From: Mercurialis annua
Lineage: Eukaryota; Streptophyta; Magnoliopsida; Malpighiales; Euphorbiaceae
NCBI RefSeq assembly: GCF_937616625.2
Contig: NC_065576.1
Span: 33,072,628 to 33,136,627 of the forward strand
Length of the DNA: 64,000 bases
Direction: 5' to 3'
Program-made: the position numbers and the translations under genes
The notes under the pieces: generated by a model
The model's input: the letters and a program-made list of their open reading frames with translations, nothing else
Told to the model about the DNA's origin: nothing
Databases searched by the model: none
Shown: piece by piece, positions 35,022-46,724 of the stretch
Position numbering within the stretch: position 1 is the first letter of the stretch
Layout of the letters: the number at the start of each line of letters is the position of its first letter

Positions 35022-35495
35022 ATGGCATGGGATCCAAATTATGAGATTTGTGAGGATTTTAGTCATACCGGAGCGGAGTGTCCTATACTCTATAATTGGA
35101 ATGGCCATGTCAATTATGTGGGTGATCAATGGCAAGCTAGTGACCCTTATTCCGACATGTATGATCCGGGGTGGCACAACCCTCCAAACTATGGTTGGAG
35201 AAACAATTGGGAGAACTTCAATGAAAACTTGAATTTTGATTCAAGCTATCACCTACATCAAAACCAATGGGACCTCAATTCCAATTTTGGCAATGAACCA
35301 CAACAATCACATGGTTTTCAGCAAGATGAAATGTTTGATGAATCTAGCAAAATCGACAAGATCATGGAGTTGTTAGATAGAATGGAGGTACATCATGAAA
35401 TTCAATCTACACATCTTCATAATCTAGAGATACAAGCTGCTCGGTTAGCTAGTGATTCAAGAGACAAACCAAGAAGGATTACTAGCCGCAATTGA
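35022..35495 (+). CDS. Short gag-derived protein (Athila Gag C-terminal type)
   Basis: The 157-residue ORF starts at the ATG at 35022. Its first half, ICEDFSHTGAECPI...DPYSDMYDPGWHNPPNYGWRNN, resembles the region of Athila Gag around and after the zinc knuckle, whose usual form includes DPYSNTYNPGWRNHPNF. The knuckle is reduced: C9 and C20 remain near the expected spacing, but the canonical CCHC set is not complete. The second half is a hydrophilic helix rich in Met, His and Asp (KIDKIMELLDRMEVHHEIQ). The next ORF overlaps it by 44 bases in another frame, which suggests one ancestral ORF split by a frameshift. Function in a pol-less element is unknown; it may aid packaging. Confidence 0.5.
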   Translation: MAWDPNYEICEDFSHTGAECPILYNWNGHVNYVGDQWQASDPYSDMYDPGWHNPPNYGWRNNWENFNENLNFDSSYHLHQNQWDLNSNFGNEPQQSHGFQQDEMFDESSKIDKIMELLDRMEVHHEIQSTHLHNLEIQAARLASDSRDKPRRITSRN

Positions 35496-35931
35496 AACTA
35501 CTCCAACACAACATGCTATGCCCATAGAGTTAAAAGATGATGATGCTCTATTAGAACATCCTCCCATAAAGGTCCACATAGAGATCGAAAGAGAAAAGTG
35601 TGAGGATGTTGAACTTGAAGCTCCAATTTCCAAGCCACTTACTTGTCCCAAGAGCGTAAATGATGAAAGTGAGGATAAATTTGGTATTACGGTACTCTAC
35701 GAGGAATTCAACAAATCCTTTGATTATAAAGATCCATTCTTGGAGGGGTTTGATTCCGAGTATGATGGAAATAATATCAATTATATGAAGATGCTTCACA
35801 CTCCTCATGTTCTTTGTTATAGAGTACTAGCATACTCTATATTATTGGAGTTGTATTTGAAGGAGCCAACAAGGAAAAAGAGGGAAAAGATGCTACCAAG
35901 ACGACTTCCACATGTTAGGTTGTATTTTTAA
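35452..35931 (+). CDS. Second short ORF of the Athila-like element
   Basis: The 159-residue ORF overlaps the end of the gag-like ORF. Its beginning (MIQETNQEGLLAAIETTPTQ) reads as a frame-shifted continuation of that ORF, so the ATG at 35452 may not be a genuine start. It is acidic (KDDDALLEHPPIKVHIEIEREKCEDVELE), with a basic tail (RKKREKMLPRRLPHVRLYF). I recognise no catalytic motif of protease, RT or integrase. It is probably a remnant of the Gag-to-protease linker. Confidence 0.35.
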   Translation: MIQETNQEGLLAAIETTPTQHAMPIELKDDDALLEHPPIKVHIEIEREKCEDVELEAPISKPLTCPKSVNDESEDKFGITVLYEEFNKSFDYKDPFLEGFDSEYDGNNINYMKMLHTPHVLCYRVLAYSILLELYLKEPTRKKREKMLPRRLPHVRLYF

Positions 35932-37812
35932 CAACCTTACGCGAAGAGTCTAGCTTTGGACTCCAACTAAAGCGCACTCGGGAGGCAATCCCGAGAGGTT
36001 CGATTTCTTTTCTTGTCATTTATCTTTTGTTATTTATTTTAGTGTTTCATTTATGTTATTTTGTGTTTGATTGAAAAAAAAAATTTGATTCTCTAACCTA
36101 AACTCATGCAATTTTCATATATGTTTTATTTCTTAGCATTGAGGGCATTGCTTAGAAATAGTGTGACGAGGGCTGGAAAATTGAATCTTGTTTGTGTTTA
36201 GATTGTTATAGGTTGTTTTTATGGGTTTATGCTTTTATGTCGCTTTTTATGTTGTGTTGTGTCGCCTCAAACCCAAAAAATCGAGTTCCAAACTTGTTGA
36301 ATGCTTTTGTACGAATTCTGGTTTGATGGATTTTTATTGGAGTAGGATGCCTTGTTAGGTAGTTTTTGTTGTCTCCCTTTGATCACTAAATCTTTGGCTT
36401 GTATTATGATAAGCTTGATTAGTGATTTTAGCGTTTTTGAAGTTTTGTCAAAAAATATACTCCCCAGTTAATGATAATGTTGAATGTTTGCATCTTTTGT
36501 CAACAATTAATAGTGTATGCTTGCCTAATGAAAGTCAATTTGTGTGACTTGTTTTGATGATATTAGGGTGCTACCATTTGTTAAATTTTGACCAACTCTA
36601 CCACGATTGTTTAACATGAGGCGGATGCATGATATGTGTTTCAAATTGGCAAATTTGTGTTAATTTCAAAAAAATTGTGGACATAATTGGCATGTTTTCA
36701 TAGGAATTAAGCAACTATATGCATGACACTTCTTTGATTGATATATTCAAGCCTATTGTTTTTGCGTATAAGTGTCGAAATTCCTAGTACTTGCTCGGTG
36801 TCCGTTTGAGATTATATGGTTGAGTGTTGACAACTTAGATGACTATGGCATTAGGATCTCACAATTCAAAAGACAACTTAAAAGCCTATCCCATTTCCAT
36901 TAGTTAACACAATTTTGAGCCTCAACCATTTCTTGACTAACCACACAACTACACACTTAACTTTTCAACAATTTACCTCTTTAAACACCCGGATTTAACT
37001 TGAATAACTTAAGATTAAGAAAAATATGATACTAGCTCGATGTATTAGAAAGAAAAGTGAACAAGTTCCAAAAATATAAGTTAATGCCTCGAAGAAAAAG
37101 AAAGAAAAACAAAAGAAAGTTGAGAAATAGAAAAAAGAAAATGAAAAGAAAAAAAAAGGAGAAAAATGAAGATAAAGGCATATGAAAAAAGGAAGTAGTT
37201 CACATATAAAAAGTTCCGAGTTTAGATCATTATTAGTGATTGAAGCATTTTTGTTGTTCAAGTTGAATCTTAGCCAACTATCCAAATTACCTACCCAAAC
37301 CCTTAACCAAGTTACAACCTTTCAAAAGTTCATATGATGAGTAGTCAATTACCGAACTAAGTAGTGGAGACCGGAGTAAAAGCAAGCCTATGGTGAATTC
37401 CCGCATGTTTTTGTGCTTAATTTTCATATACCCGAAACTTTTGAGCGTTAGAGTGAAACCTTGTGAGAAAATGGTTGCCTAATGCCTATGAATGTTATGC
37501 CATGCTTGTCGTGTTTTGAGTTAACCAAATGTTCACATGTCTCGCCTATGATTGCAATGCATAATTGTTTTAAGTAGCGCTTCATTGACACGGTTGTAGC
37601 CTCAATATCATAGGAACACGTCGCTATAATTGAATACATCATTTTTTTTGCATGCCTTTTAGTAGTTGGCATTAGATGTTTTGCCTTCGCGTTTTCATTG
37701 GTCGGGAGTATGGTTGTGACATATTTTCAAGTCGTTAAGTTCGCTAATCTTGTAGCTTTAGTAAGATTCATTTCTTGCTTAAGGACAAGCAAGGGTTTAG
37801 TGTGAGGAGGTT
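35932..37812 (+). other. Non-coding 3' internal region of the Athila-like element
   Basis: No domain is seen on either strand. 37075-37195 is a purine-rich run of AAAGAAAAG type. It ends with GTGAGGAGGTT immediately before the 3' LTR TGATAGG, a polypurine tract. Confidence 0.6.
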
Positions 37813-39905
37813 TGATAGGAGTAGAAATACTTATATTTTCAATGTCGGTTTTAGTCTTTTTAATTTGCTTTTATTGTTAAAATTGAGCTATCTTGGGTCT
37901 CATTGTTGTTTTTGAGTATTTCAGGTTAAATGCATGGAATCGAGGAGTTTTGGGTTTAATTGGAGCATTCTAAAGGTTTCCGAAGCAAAGAGACCCCGAA
38001 AGCACATTTGCATACTCGAGAATATGACCTCTCTGCACTAATGATGAATTTGGACCGGTTCAAAGCTCCTAATGAAATTGTGTTCTTCATAAGAGTTGAA
38101 GTAGACATCCCAAGCTTTCCAAGGGTTCAAGAATCATCTCATTTGGAGTTTTCTACAAGGAGTTACGAAGTTTTGAAGTCAGTGATTGTGCAGCAGATTT
38201 GGTGTCTCGAACGAGACAGAAGATGTTTCGATAGAAACACCCTCAGAAACACTTGTTTCGAAAGAAACAAGTTAGTTTCGATCGAAATCATGTCGGGCAG
38301 ATCAGAGAGCATTTGGCTTAAGCATATTTTGAAAGAAACACCCCTGTTTCGAAAGAAACACATTTTTAATGAAGAAACGTGAGGAAAAGCTGAAATGACA
38401 CATGTGGACATTTCCTTGGTCTATTTTTGGATATTAAACTCTGTAGATCACTAAGCTTTTCTCAAATTAACGAAAGGTCATTAAAACAACTTTTGTTACA
38501 AAATTGTCATTGAACTATACCTTTTACTACAAAGGGGTTCAGCCATCTAAAACGTTGCGTTTTAAGAAAAAACGCAACATTTTTGCTTACATGGCAAGCC
38601 AAAATTACAAAAAGGAACATAGTTCAGTGACCTTTTTGTAATAAGAGGTATTATCTAGTGATATTTTTATAATTCACGAAAAGTTTAGTGTTGTTTTTGT
38701 AACAACATAAACATTTTTGCAGTAAAAGGTATAGTTCAATGACCATTTTGTAACAAAAGTATTTTTAGTGATCTTTCTGTAATTTGAATAAAGTCTAATG
38801 ATCTACAGAGTTTACTATCCGTCTATTTTCATTGGTGGCTTCATTTAGACTTGTACTAGGATGTAATTTTATTCCTTTTGTTGTCCTTGAACTATAAAAG
38901 GGCCCTTTATTTCCTTTTTAGGGTTATGCACTCTTTTTGGAGATTGTAGCCTCCATCTTTTTACTATTCTCAGATTTTTAAATTCCTCTTTTTCTTAGAT
39001 TACTTTTCAAGCTTTATTGTAGATTGAAGTTATTAATTAATATAAGATTATTGTTCTTTTCATCTTGGTTATTCTTCATTATCTATTTAATGCTTTGCGT
39101 TTCTTCTATTTACAAGGTAATTACTTCTTACACAATGTTTACTTTTAGTTCTTATTTGTTAATCAATATCATGTCAGTAGTTAGTAGCTAAACCCCCTTG
39201 TTTAGGGGTTGTTAATGAAGTTTGATTGTGATTAGTTGATTAGGGTTTGATTGTGTTTCAAGGTTTGTAGTGATTTGTATGGTTAATGCCTAGGATAGAT
39301 TGATCTCCCAATCCTAGGTTTAAAGGTGAATTAATTAGGCGAGAGTCATTTAATTACCCGGAATTAGCAAATCACTTAATTAGGACTTAATCACGCGAGA
39401 GCGGTTTAGGGCTTAATCGGTTATAGGTTAGCTTCGTGATTGGATTCAATTAGTATAATCGAAATCTAATTACGCGAGAGCGATTTAAATTTCGGTGTAT
39501 TAATTTAATTACAATTAGTTCTAATTGTGAACTCGAGAGAGCGGATTAGGCATTTTAAAAAGACTTGACCCGAACCAATTACTCAATCAACCCCGGTTAC
39601 CTAGGAACGTTTTAAACATAATTAACAACCTCTAAGCACCTTTTACCTATTTGTTAAAACCGTTTAGTATTTGATCGTTTAGTTTAATAATTGCTTGCTT
39701 AGTTTATAATTTGCTTGTCTAGTAGTTTAATTGTTCACTTTATTAGTGTTTAAATTTCGTAGTTATTAATCTAAATCCAATTGCTTGTTTGCTTTCCGAA
39801 TTGAAATTCAAAATCCGTGTTCATTCACTTTAAACCTCTTGTCTCCGTGGGATCGACACTCGACTTGTTGAGTTACTACAAGTTAGCGAGTAAAAATTGC
39901 TAACA
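37813..39905 (+). repeat. Athila-like 3' LTR, carrying a MITE
   Basis: It begins TGATAGGAGTAGAAATAC and ends GCTAACA before the target duplication GCTCT. The palindrome cluster is at 38228-38375. A MITE at 38428-38820 lengthens it by about 400 bases relative to the 5' LTR. Confidence 0.88.
38428..38820. mobile_element. MITE of the GGGGAT family inside the Athila-like 3' LTR
   Basis: The 393-bp element has ends TGGATATTAAACTCTGTAGAT and, inverted, ATCTACAGAGTTTACTATCC. It is flanked by the 9-bp duplication GTCTATTTT (38419-38427, 38821-38829). The other LTR reads uninterrupted through the site (GGTCTATTTTCATTGG), which proves a recent insertion relative to the LTR element. Confidence 0.92.
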
Positions 39906-41865
39906 GCTCTTAGCGAATTCAATTTGGATCAGGAAGAGATTCTGGATATCTCTTATGTATATGTTTTTCCTTCTAAGTATAGGATTAGGCAGCCTAATTG
40001 TCGAATATGAGCCTTCGGGTATCCGGGTTTGCCTCGGGAGGTGGTTATATTCGAAAAGTAGCTCAGCGCTGGTCTTCGAGTTCCTTTGGACCCTTGGTGA
40101 CTTTTGTGGTAGTTTAGATGTAGTTGTAGGAAAGCTTCATCCTATGATTATCTAGGTCATTGTTGCCTTCATAGAGGCATGTATGCTTCGGGCGCAATCC
40201 CCTTCTTTAAATGTCTTTCATCATTTTGTTTCTTTTAAGAAATGTGACGAGTGTTTTGTTTTTGCTCTTGGTAGGGAAAGTCTTTTTGTTATTTGCCGGC
40301 CTTGTTTAGACAATAGGTGGAGGAAACGATTCTTTGTAGTTATTCACGATTTCACTTTTTCCCATTTTTTGAAATGTTTTTCGGTTAGGTTAGTTAGTAA
40401 TTATTCATCGCCTTTAAGCTTGTTCAAGTCCATTCTTGTTTTCAATTTGTCTTTTCATAGTATTTTTAGCATCCGTTATTGCCAATTTTAGTAAATAGTC
40501 ACGTCCGATATCGGTGGTCTCCTTTGGCGGATCCTTCAAGGGGTTTGGCTAATCTGTCGTATGAATTCGTTGAAGGTAGTATTCCAATTTTTATTCTTTT
40601 TGCTTTTTCTTTTGTAGGATGTTTTCATCTTCTGATGATCTACTTTCCGGTTTTGAGGTAGATATGAATATTCTAATGGGCGAAGTTGCTTTAGTTCCTG
40701 CTATGGCAATTTAACCCATAGTGGATAACGTTGAAGTTGTAGCAATAGACGATGATGTCGATGCCAAGGTCGTAGAGGTAGCAGCGGTTATAGTCGTTGA
40801 TGCTGAGGTAGTTGTGCACAATGTTCCGGATTCATTAGAAGGTTTTTTTCCTTCTACTGAGCCGTTTGAGGTTCCTGTTAATGATGCATCTCAGTCTCGA
40901 AAGAGACGTCGACTTGATGAGGAATCATCATCTGAAGGTACTCGTGCTGAGAGCTCCGATCTTGCTTCTAAGTTAGTTGAATGGGCCGAGAAACACGAGT
41001 TTCCAGTTTGCTAAACCCCTCGATTTTAGCTGAGTACATCAAAAGCTTTGCGGTTACTCAGGATATCGACTGGTTTGATTCGAAAGTCGGAACCGACTTG
41101 CTAGACCTTGCTTGCTTTCATGGCTTCTCAGTATGTTTGTTTTGTGTTTCATCCTTTCCATTATTCCTTTTTTTCCTTATTTCCTTTTTTTTGCTTGTTA
41201 TTTGTAGGACATTCAGGCTATTTTGTTCTTGAATAATCACCGCTAGTTCGCTGAGGATGAGGTTCAACGGCTGACTGCTTTGTTGGCTGATTCCGAGTTT
41301 GATAGGGCGAAGTTGAAAACTCCTTTAGAGGAACATGATTCTCTTATTTTGAAGATGGAAGCTCATAATGCTGTTAACCATCGTCAGGTGGGAGTCATCG
41401 AGAAGAGAACCGAATATTTGACTCGTGAAATCGAGGATCTTATTGCCACCAACACTTATGTCTGTGATGAGAGGGATAAGTTGAGGTCTTAAGTTGAAAA
41501 ACTTCATATTCGTCTGCTTGACACGAAAACTTTATTATTCGACGTTAATGAGCGAATATCGCCTAGCTATAAGAAACAAGCTTTGCGAGAAAAATCCTGA
41601 CATTGATCTTTCGGGCGTGAACGAACTGGATCCTTGAGACCTAGCAAAGGTTTTGATGGACAAGATTGCGAAGAACCGAGCTGCTGTAAAATTATCATAA
41701 ATGTAATTTTTCCTATTATCATTTCGCCTTTAGACGTGTTTTGTTCCATTTGTATAATTTTGCTTTGAATAAAGAATCTTTTTGAGTAATTTTGCGCCTC
41801 TTCCCCCTACCTTTCTGTTTTTATGTTTGATTTGTTTCTTGTTTGTTTTTTTAGCAATTCTCCTT

Positions 41866-42147
41866 TTAAGAGTTAAAACTCTTTTGTTGAGTTAATCTAA
41901 ACTCATTTTCCTTTTTGTTTTTGTGGGCGTATCGCATTTTGAGAGTTAATTTAAACCCTTTTGTTAAGTTAATCTAAACTCGTTTGTCTTCTTTGTTTAT
42001 TGGGTGTTTCGCCTTTTGAAAGTTAATTTAAACTCTTTTGTTGAGTTCATCTAAACTCATTTTTCTTTTTTCTTTTTTGGGTATTTTGCCTTTTGAGAGT
42101 TAATTTAAACTCTTTTGTTGAGTTAATCTAAACTCGTTTTTCCATTA
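41866..42147. repeat. Tandem repeat of ~80-bp units, about 3.5 copies
   Basis: Each unit contains GAGAGTTAATTTAAACTCTTTTGTTGAGTTAATCTAAACTC-type sequence followed by a T-rich spacer and GGG(T/C)(G/A)T.TCGCC. It lies where pol would be expected in the Tat element. Tandem repeats in this interval are common in Tat elements. Confidence 0.8.
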
Positions 42148-42278
42148 AAGGGTATTTTTTATTGGGCATTAGACGCTTCCTGGAACTTCTCGCTCCTTAT
42201 TCCTTTTTGTGTTATTCAATCTATGATTTTGGGAGAATGGAAAACTTTTTATTGATGTAAATAAACTCGTTTACAAAA

Positions 42279-42595
42279 GGGTTAATTACATATAAAATCA
42301 CCACCTTTACACGAATTCTCAAAAATAACACGACCTTTAAAAGGTGTAAATTCAGGGCATCACCTTTCATTTCTTTTCAAAAACAACATGGGCACGTTTT
42401 TGGATAAAATTTTGCTGACTTGGACACCCAATGGGAGTGCCACGTGTCATGCCACGTCAGCAAAAACGCCATAAAAATGTGCCCATGTTGTTTTTGAAAA
42501 GAAATGAAAGGTGGTGCCCTGAATTGCCATGTTTTAAAGGTCGTGTTATTTTTGCAATTTCGTGTAAAGGTGGTGCTTTTATATATAATTAACCC
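42279..42595. mobile_element. Mutator-like MITE with perfect 9-bp duplication
   Basis: The 317-bp element begins GGGTTAATTACATATAAAAT and ends AATTAACCC. Its arms of about 120 bases are near-perfect inverted repeats (for example GCCCATGTTGTTTTTGAAAA and its complement). It is flanked by TTTACAAAA (42270-42278, 42596-42604). Confidence 0.94.
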
Positions 42596-42677
42596 TTTAC
42601 AAAATAAAGATAATTATAACTTTCATCGGGTAGGAAATAAAGTTCCTACTAGCGATGTGTTATTTGTAGATTCGGCT

Positions 42678-45189
42678 TCATTCTTCCTTTTTATCTTTCT
42701 TTTTCTCTTGAAGGTCGACGATTGATTCTTTGTAGCACTTCTTGGCGGTATTTTGGTCTCCTCTTAGTGTCACCACTCCTTGTTCCATTGGTATTTTCAT
42801 AGCTAGTGCTTTAATTCTTGTGACTACGGCTGAGTCGTGGAAGAATGGTCTTTCTAGTATTACGTTGTACGCCAGGTCCATGTACAGTATATTAAATAGG
42901 GACATGATTTTCTTGTTGATTCCTCTTTCTGGGCCAATTACGACTTCTAGTGTCACGGCGCCGAGTGGGTTAATAGAAGGCCCCTTGAGACCCAACAATG
43001 GGATCGGAACTCGACGAAGTTTGGCAGCAGTTCATCGAGGCTTTTGTAAGCTGCATTCGCCATAAGATTAACTACGCTTCCTTCATCTATGATAATCCTC
43101 TCCATATTCCAGTTCTCAATGATAGTTGTTACTACTAGAGCGTCGTTGTGTGGTGCTTTTACATGTTCATAGTCTTCGACATCAAAGATGACCAGGGGCA
43201 TATGGGTTTCCCTGATGTTCATTACTTCTTCCCTCTGCTTTTTCGTGATGGTTGAGCTGTTGGGGCCTCCACCAATGATCATGTGAATTGTCCCCAAAAT
43301 TTTGGACTGTCTCAATTTGTCTTTCTCCTTTCCTTTATCATCTCATTGTCTCTTCTCTCTCTGGTCGTTGATTTTTTCTTTCTTAGCGATGAACGTCCTG
43401 AATTCGCTCGAGTTGATCATTCTTTCTATTTCCACATTTAGGTCTCTACATTCGTCGGTTTCGTGTCCAAAGCTCGTCGTGGAACTTACAGAATTTTCTA
43501 GTATCTCTGATTTCAGCTTTCATATTGGGTGGCCAATTTATGTTTTTCAAGTTTTCTTTGATCCACATGAGGACGTTGGTCCTACTTGTGTTGAGCGGTG
43601 AGTAGTTTCGCTCGTCGTCTCGGGGATCATTCCTTTATTCGTATCTATTTTGAAGGGCGAAATGCCTGTTTTATTCTGGCTTGTGGCTTTTCTCATCCAT
43701 TCTGGATTTTGGTCTGTCCTTTGATATTTCTTTCGAGTCTTTGCTTTTCGCCTCTTTTCTTCTTATGGCCCTTCAGCCCTCATCCAGCTCAAAGTACTTG
43801 TGTGTTTTTCCCATTAAGTTCGTGAAGGTCGTTAGTTTGTTGACCAGCAGCTTGTCCACTAATTTTTCGAATTGTGTCCCCTCTTTTAGAGCTTCGGTGG
43901 CCATGTCGATGTTTAGATTATTAATTTTCATGGCCTATTTGTTGAATCTTTTGATGTAGCTTCTCAGTATCTCTCCTTCTTCCTGGATGCATGATCTCAG
44001 GATACTGGTGGTTGTTTTGGCTGGGATATTAGTGAGGTACCTATTTAGGAATCCGGCCAACAAGGCTGTGAAATTCTTGATTGACCTCGGCTTGAGCTTG
44101 TTGTACCATCATTGGGTTGTTCCAGTTATAGTGGTGGGAAAAACCCGACATAGGATTTCGTTTGAAACGTTCAGTAAGCCCACTGTCACCGAGAATCTAG
44201 ATGTATGGTCTCTCGTATCTCCTTCTCCGTTGAATGTCAGGAAGATGGGCAGCTTCATGTTATGTGGAATCGTTTCCTCCATGATTTCGGCTAACAAGGG
44301 TGAACCTTTAACCTCATATCATCTATATCTAATTCTTTGGCTTTCAGCTTCTTTAGTGCTTTGGCTATTTTTTCCTCTAGGTCTTCCTCAGTTACGTCTG
44401 TGGTTTTACTTTTCTGTGGGGACTCGGACGATTCGCCCTCATCCTCCTTATTTTTCCTCTTTGATTGTGCTTTTTCAGTTTCCTTTTCTTGCCTCTTGCT
44501 TTTTGAGGGAATATCTTCATTTTCTTTCTCCCTTCACTCCTCTATTCTTGAATTAAGTCCATTTCTAGCTTCGTCTTTGTTTTCTCCATTCCTGGTGGCG
44601 TTCCCTTGATTCCCCTCTTCTTCGTCTTCATTCCTTTTGTCCTCTTTTTCAGGAGTTTCGTGTCCATTATTATTCCTTTCTATTTCGCCATTTCCTTTGG
44701 TAGTTCCTTGATTGTTGGGGTTCCTCCCTTTAGTTTCCACTCTCTATCGGCATCAGGTAGACGGCATGGCGTATATGTCTCTCAGCAACTTCATAGTTTC
44801 AGCATGAGCCTCATTCGATTTTCGGGCTTCATCAGCCATTCTGTCCAGGTTGGCCTAGAATGCTTCCAACATCGTTTTCAGAACTTCGTGGTAGACTTCC
44901 GGGGATACCACGTTTGGAGTTTGTTCGTTATTTCCTTCGAGGTCAGGGAAGGTGATGGGATTGCTTCCTCTAACGTGGTGCGTCTGGTAGGGGGCGTGGA
45001 GTATGAAGTCCCCCATTGTTGTTTTCTCAGGTGATGTTTAAGACCATCATTTCCAATGAGATTGGATGTTCTGGCAGTGTTTGGGTCATCATTCCCGGTA
45101 ATGTTTATCCCAGGCGGAGGTGTCTGATGTTGGATTTTTGTATCCATTGGTTGTTTTGTTTTTGAGGTTTGATCTGTAAAAAAAGTCAT
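42678..45189 (-). pseudogene. Decayed Tat-lineage gag-protease
   Basis: Read from 45189 downward, a polar N-terminal region is followed by a Lys/Glu/Asn-rich linker near 44740-44534. The retrotransposon-gag domain lies at 44297-43900, with IPHNMKLPIFLTFNGEGDTRDHTSRFSV, CRVFPTT and further GEILRSYIKRFN. A protease region follows at 43315-42678, where IIDEGSVVNLM stands in place of an IDxGSSA-type active site and YNVILERPFFH in place of YNAILGRPWLH. Frameshifts and stops separate these pieces. The reading ends with RGDQNTAKKCY, the usual sequence just before RT, but no RT follows. Long plus-strand reading frames across this interval are shadows. Confidence 0.75.
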
Positions 45190-45255
45190 TCCTTCAATGA
45201 GAAATTTGTTTGAGTTCCCAGAAAGCTCCTTCTAGTTTGAAGTTTTCAAGCTTTT

Positions 45256-45273
45256 ACCCACAGACGGCGCTAA
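45256..45273 (-). promoter_or_regulatory. Tat-type primer-binding site
   Basis: The minus strand reads TTAGCGCCGTCTGTGGGT directly after the 5' LTR. This is the familiar TGGCGCCGTCTGTGGG primer site of plant Tat-type elements with a single change. It fixes the minus orientation. Confidence 0.8.
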
Positions 45274-45274
45274 T

Positions 45275-45785
45275 TGATGAAGTCTGACTTCTAATCGGGT
45301 GAGTAAACCTGAAAAACAGGTTAGAAGCAAACCGGACGGTGATTCTCCGATTAACTCTCCGATGCTAAAGTCAGTTTAGGCTTGAGCAGCGTTTTGTGTA
45401 TCTGAATGTAATTGTGTTTAGGTATATCTCAAGCTCTTTATATTGTAGTTGAGAGAATACCTAGTAGACTTAAAATATGAAAGTGATTCCTATTTAATAA
45501 TGATTGATCTTGAATAGGAAAGAGATTCCTTATTCAAGAGGTAAGCTTATCTTCATAGATTGGAGTTTGTATCCGAATATGAAAGAGATTTCATATATTC
45601 GGTTTTTTTAGATAAAATTCTTCATATATTTAGGCTCTTGGCTAATCGCTGTGGCGACACGCTTTCTCCGAGTCTTTAGGGATGTCGGTCCTTCTGGGAA
45701 TTCAAACGAATCTCCCATTAATCTTCAGACTCGGGTGCTGATATTATGCGACTACTAGGATTCTCTCATAGGGTACATCCTATGC
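45275..45785 (-). repeat. 5' LTR of the Tat-type element, outer end missing
   Basis: It matches 31918-32492 with many substitutions and small deletions. Similarity stops at TCCTATGC, so the outer 43 bases including the TATA-like element are gone. Confidence 0.8.
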
Positions 45786-46724
45786 TAACTAAATCACATA
45801 AAATCAATCTAAGTATGCTAACTAAATCACATAAAATCAATGTATAATAGGACTAGATCAATCTCCTATAATCATACTAATCAAATCATCTAAAATCATT
45901 ATTTAACATATTTATTTACATATTTGTCAAATCCCTCAAATCATGCTAACAATACTTTGTCATTAATTTTATTATATCATACACATCATATACGTTATTT
46001 ATAGTAAGTTCAACAAAGATATAATACAAATTTTAGACAGTCTCACTCATACAAGCGGTTGCCTCTAACGCTAGATGAGCGAGTGGAGATGAAATATGAT
46101 GTTAGGATTATTGCCTTAGGAAAATGAGATGAGGTTCTATATTATATTTATAACATATTTTGATTGCCCGAATTGAAGCAATTTATGATAGTTAAATGTG
46201 GGTTCTCATTATTATCTGCTAAGAGTTTGAGTTATGTGAATTCAAAGTCAGGCATTAAAAAAATGACTCTCTATGATGTTATATTTTACATTGAAGATAT
46301 AAAGAATAATATAACACATGATTCATACTATATGTGATTGGATGACAAAAATAATAGAAATAGAATGATTTTTTGCTTCTTCACTACGTAAGACCATGAA
46401 GGATAAGTAAATGAGGAAATGTCACCATATACCCCAAAATCTGAAAAGTTTATGTTAGTGACCCAACATAATATTTTTAGCAAAAATCCCTCTTTTTAAA
46501 TTTTTCATTTTCAGCTCTACCCCTTTCATTTACAAGTTACTTAACTAACCCTGCTATTGTGTGCTTCATACACTCAATTTTTCCTCCCACCTTCTCTTCT
46601 CTTCTATGTTTTTTCTTCACTTTCTCCATTGCTCCATTTTCTTACTCACACCCTCTCTTTTCTTCCCATTATCTTTAAAAATCACTCACCACAAACCTCT
46701 ATATATGTTATTTAATCATTATCA
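45786..46724. other. Spacer, no gene recognised
   Basis: A short direct repeat (TATGCTAACTAAATCACATA) occurs twice near 45781 and 45815. The rest is AT-rich. A CT-rich, promoter-like tract precedes the small ORF at 46725. Confidence 0.4.

Larger units (their letters stand above)
33101..39905 (+). mobile_element. Non-autonomous Athila-like LTR element nested in the Tat element
   Basis: LTRs 33101-34797 and 37813-39905 share the start (T)GATAGGAGTAGAAATAC and the end GCTAACA. They enclose 3.0 kb with two short gag-like ORFs and no pol. The perfect 5-bp duplication GCTCT flanks it (33096-33100, 39906-39910). The host reading frame is restored when it is removed. The 3' LTR is longer only because of a MITE; without it both are about 1.69 kb. 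Many substitutions between the LTRs show it is not recent. Confidence 0.9.
33057..41600 (+). pseudogene. Antisense ORF of the Tat element (putative gypsy-type transposase family), interrupted
   Basis: A plus-strand reading begins MAAMRAKTEFAFMAL at 33057. It is broken by the Athila-like insertion at 33101 and resumes in frame at 39911 (SEFNLDQEEILD...VFPSKYRIRQPN). Conserved segments GLPREVVIFEK, AGLRVPLDPW, VVVGKLHPMII and VIVAFIEACMLRAQSPSLNVFHHF match the family annotated as putative gypsy-type transposon protein (PF04195). It continues with an acidic/basic linker (40721-41014) and a charged, probably coiled-coil part (41280-41492). AG-ending pyrimidine tracts near 40617 and 41208 suggest introns. 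Several stops and a frameshift make it non-functional. It runs against gag-protease, as additional ORFs of Tat elements do. Confidence 0.65.
31918..45785 (-). mobile_element. Non-autonomous Tat-type Ty3/gypsy element on the minus strand
   Basis: Direct repeats at 31918-32535 and 45275-45785 are its LTRs. The minus-strand primer site next to the right LTR and the gag-protease reading on the minus strand set its orientation, so the right LTR is the 5' one. Between protease and the left (3') LTR there is no RT or integrase. Instead there is an ORF on the opposite strand, a layout known for Tat-lineage elements. An Athila-like element (33101-39905) and a MITE (42279-42595) are inserted. The outer 43 bases of the 5' LTR are missing, so no target duplication can be read. 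Confidence 0.8.

Noticed and set aside
43302..45034. Series of plus-strand frames of 75-189 codons
   Set aside because: They are the complement of the gag-protease reading on the minus strand.
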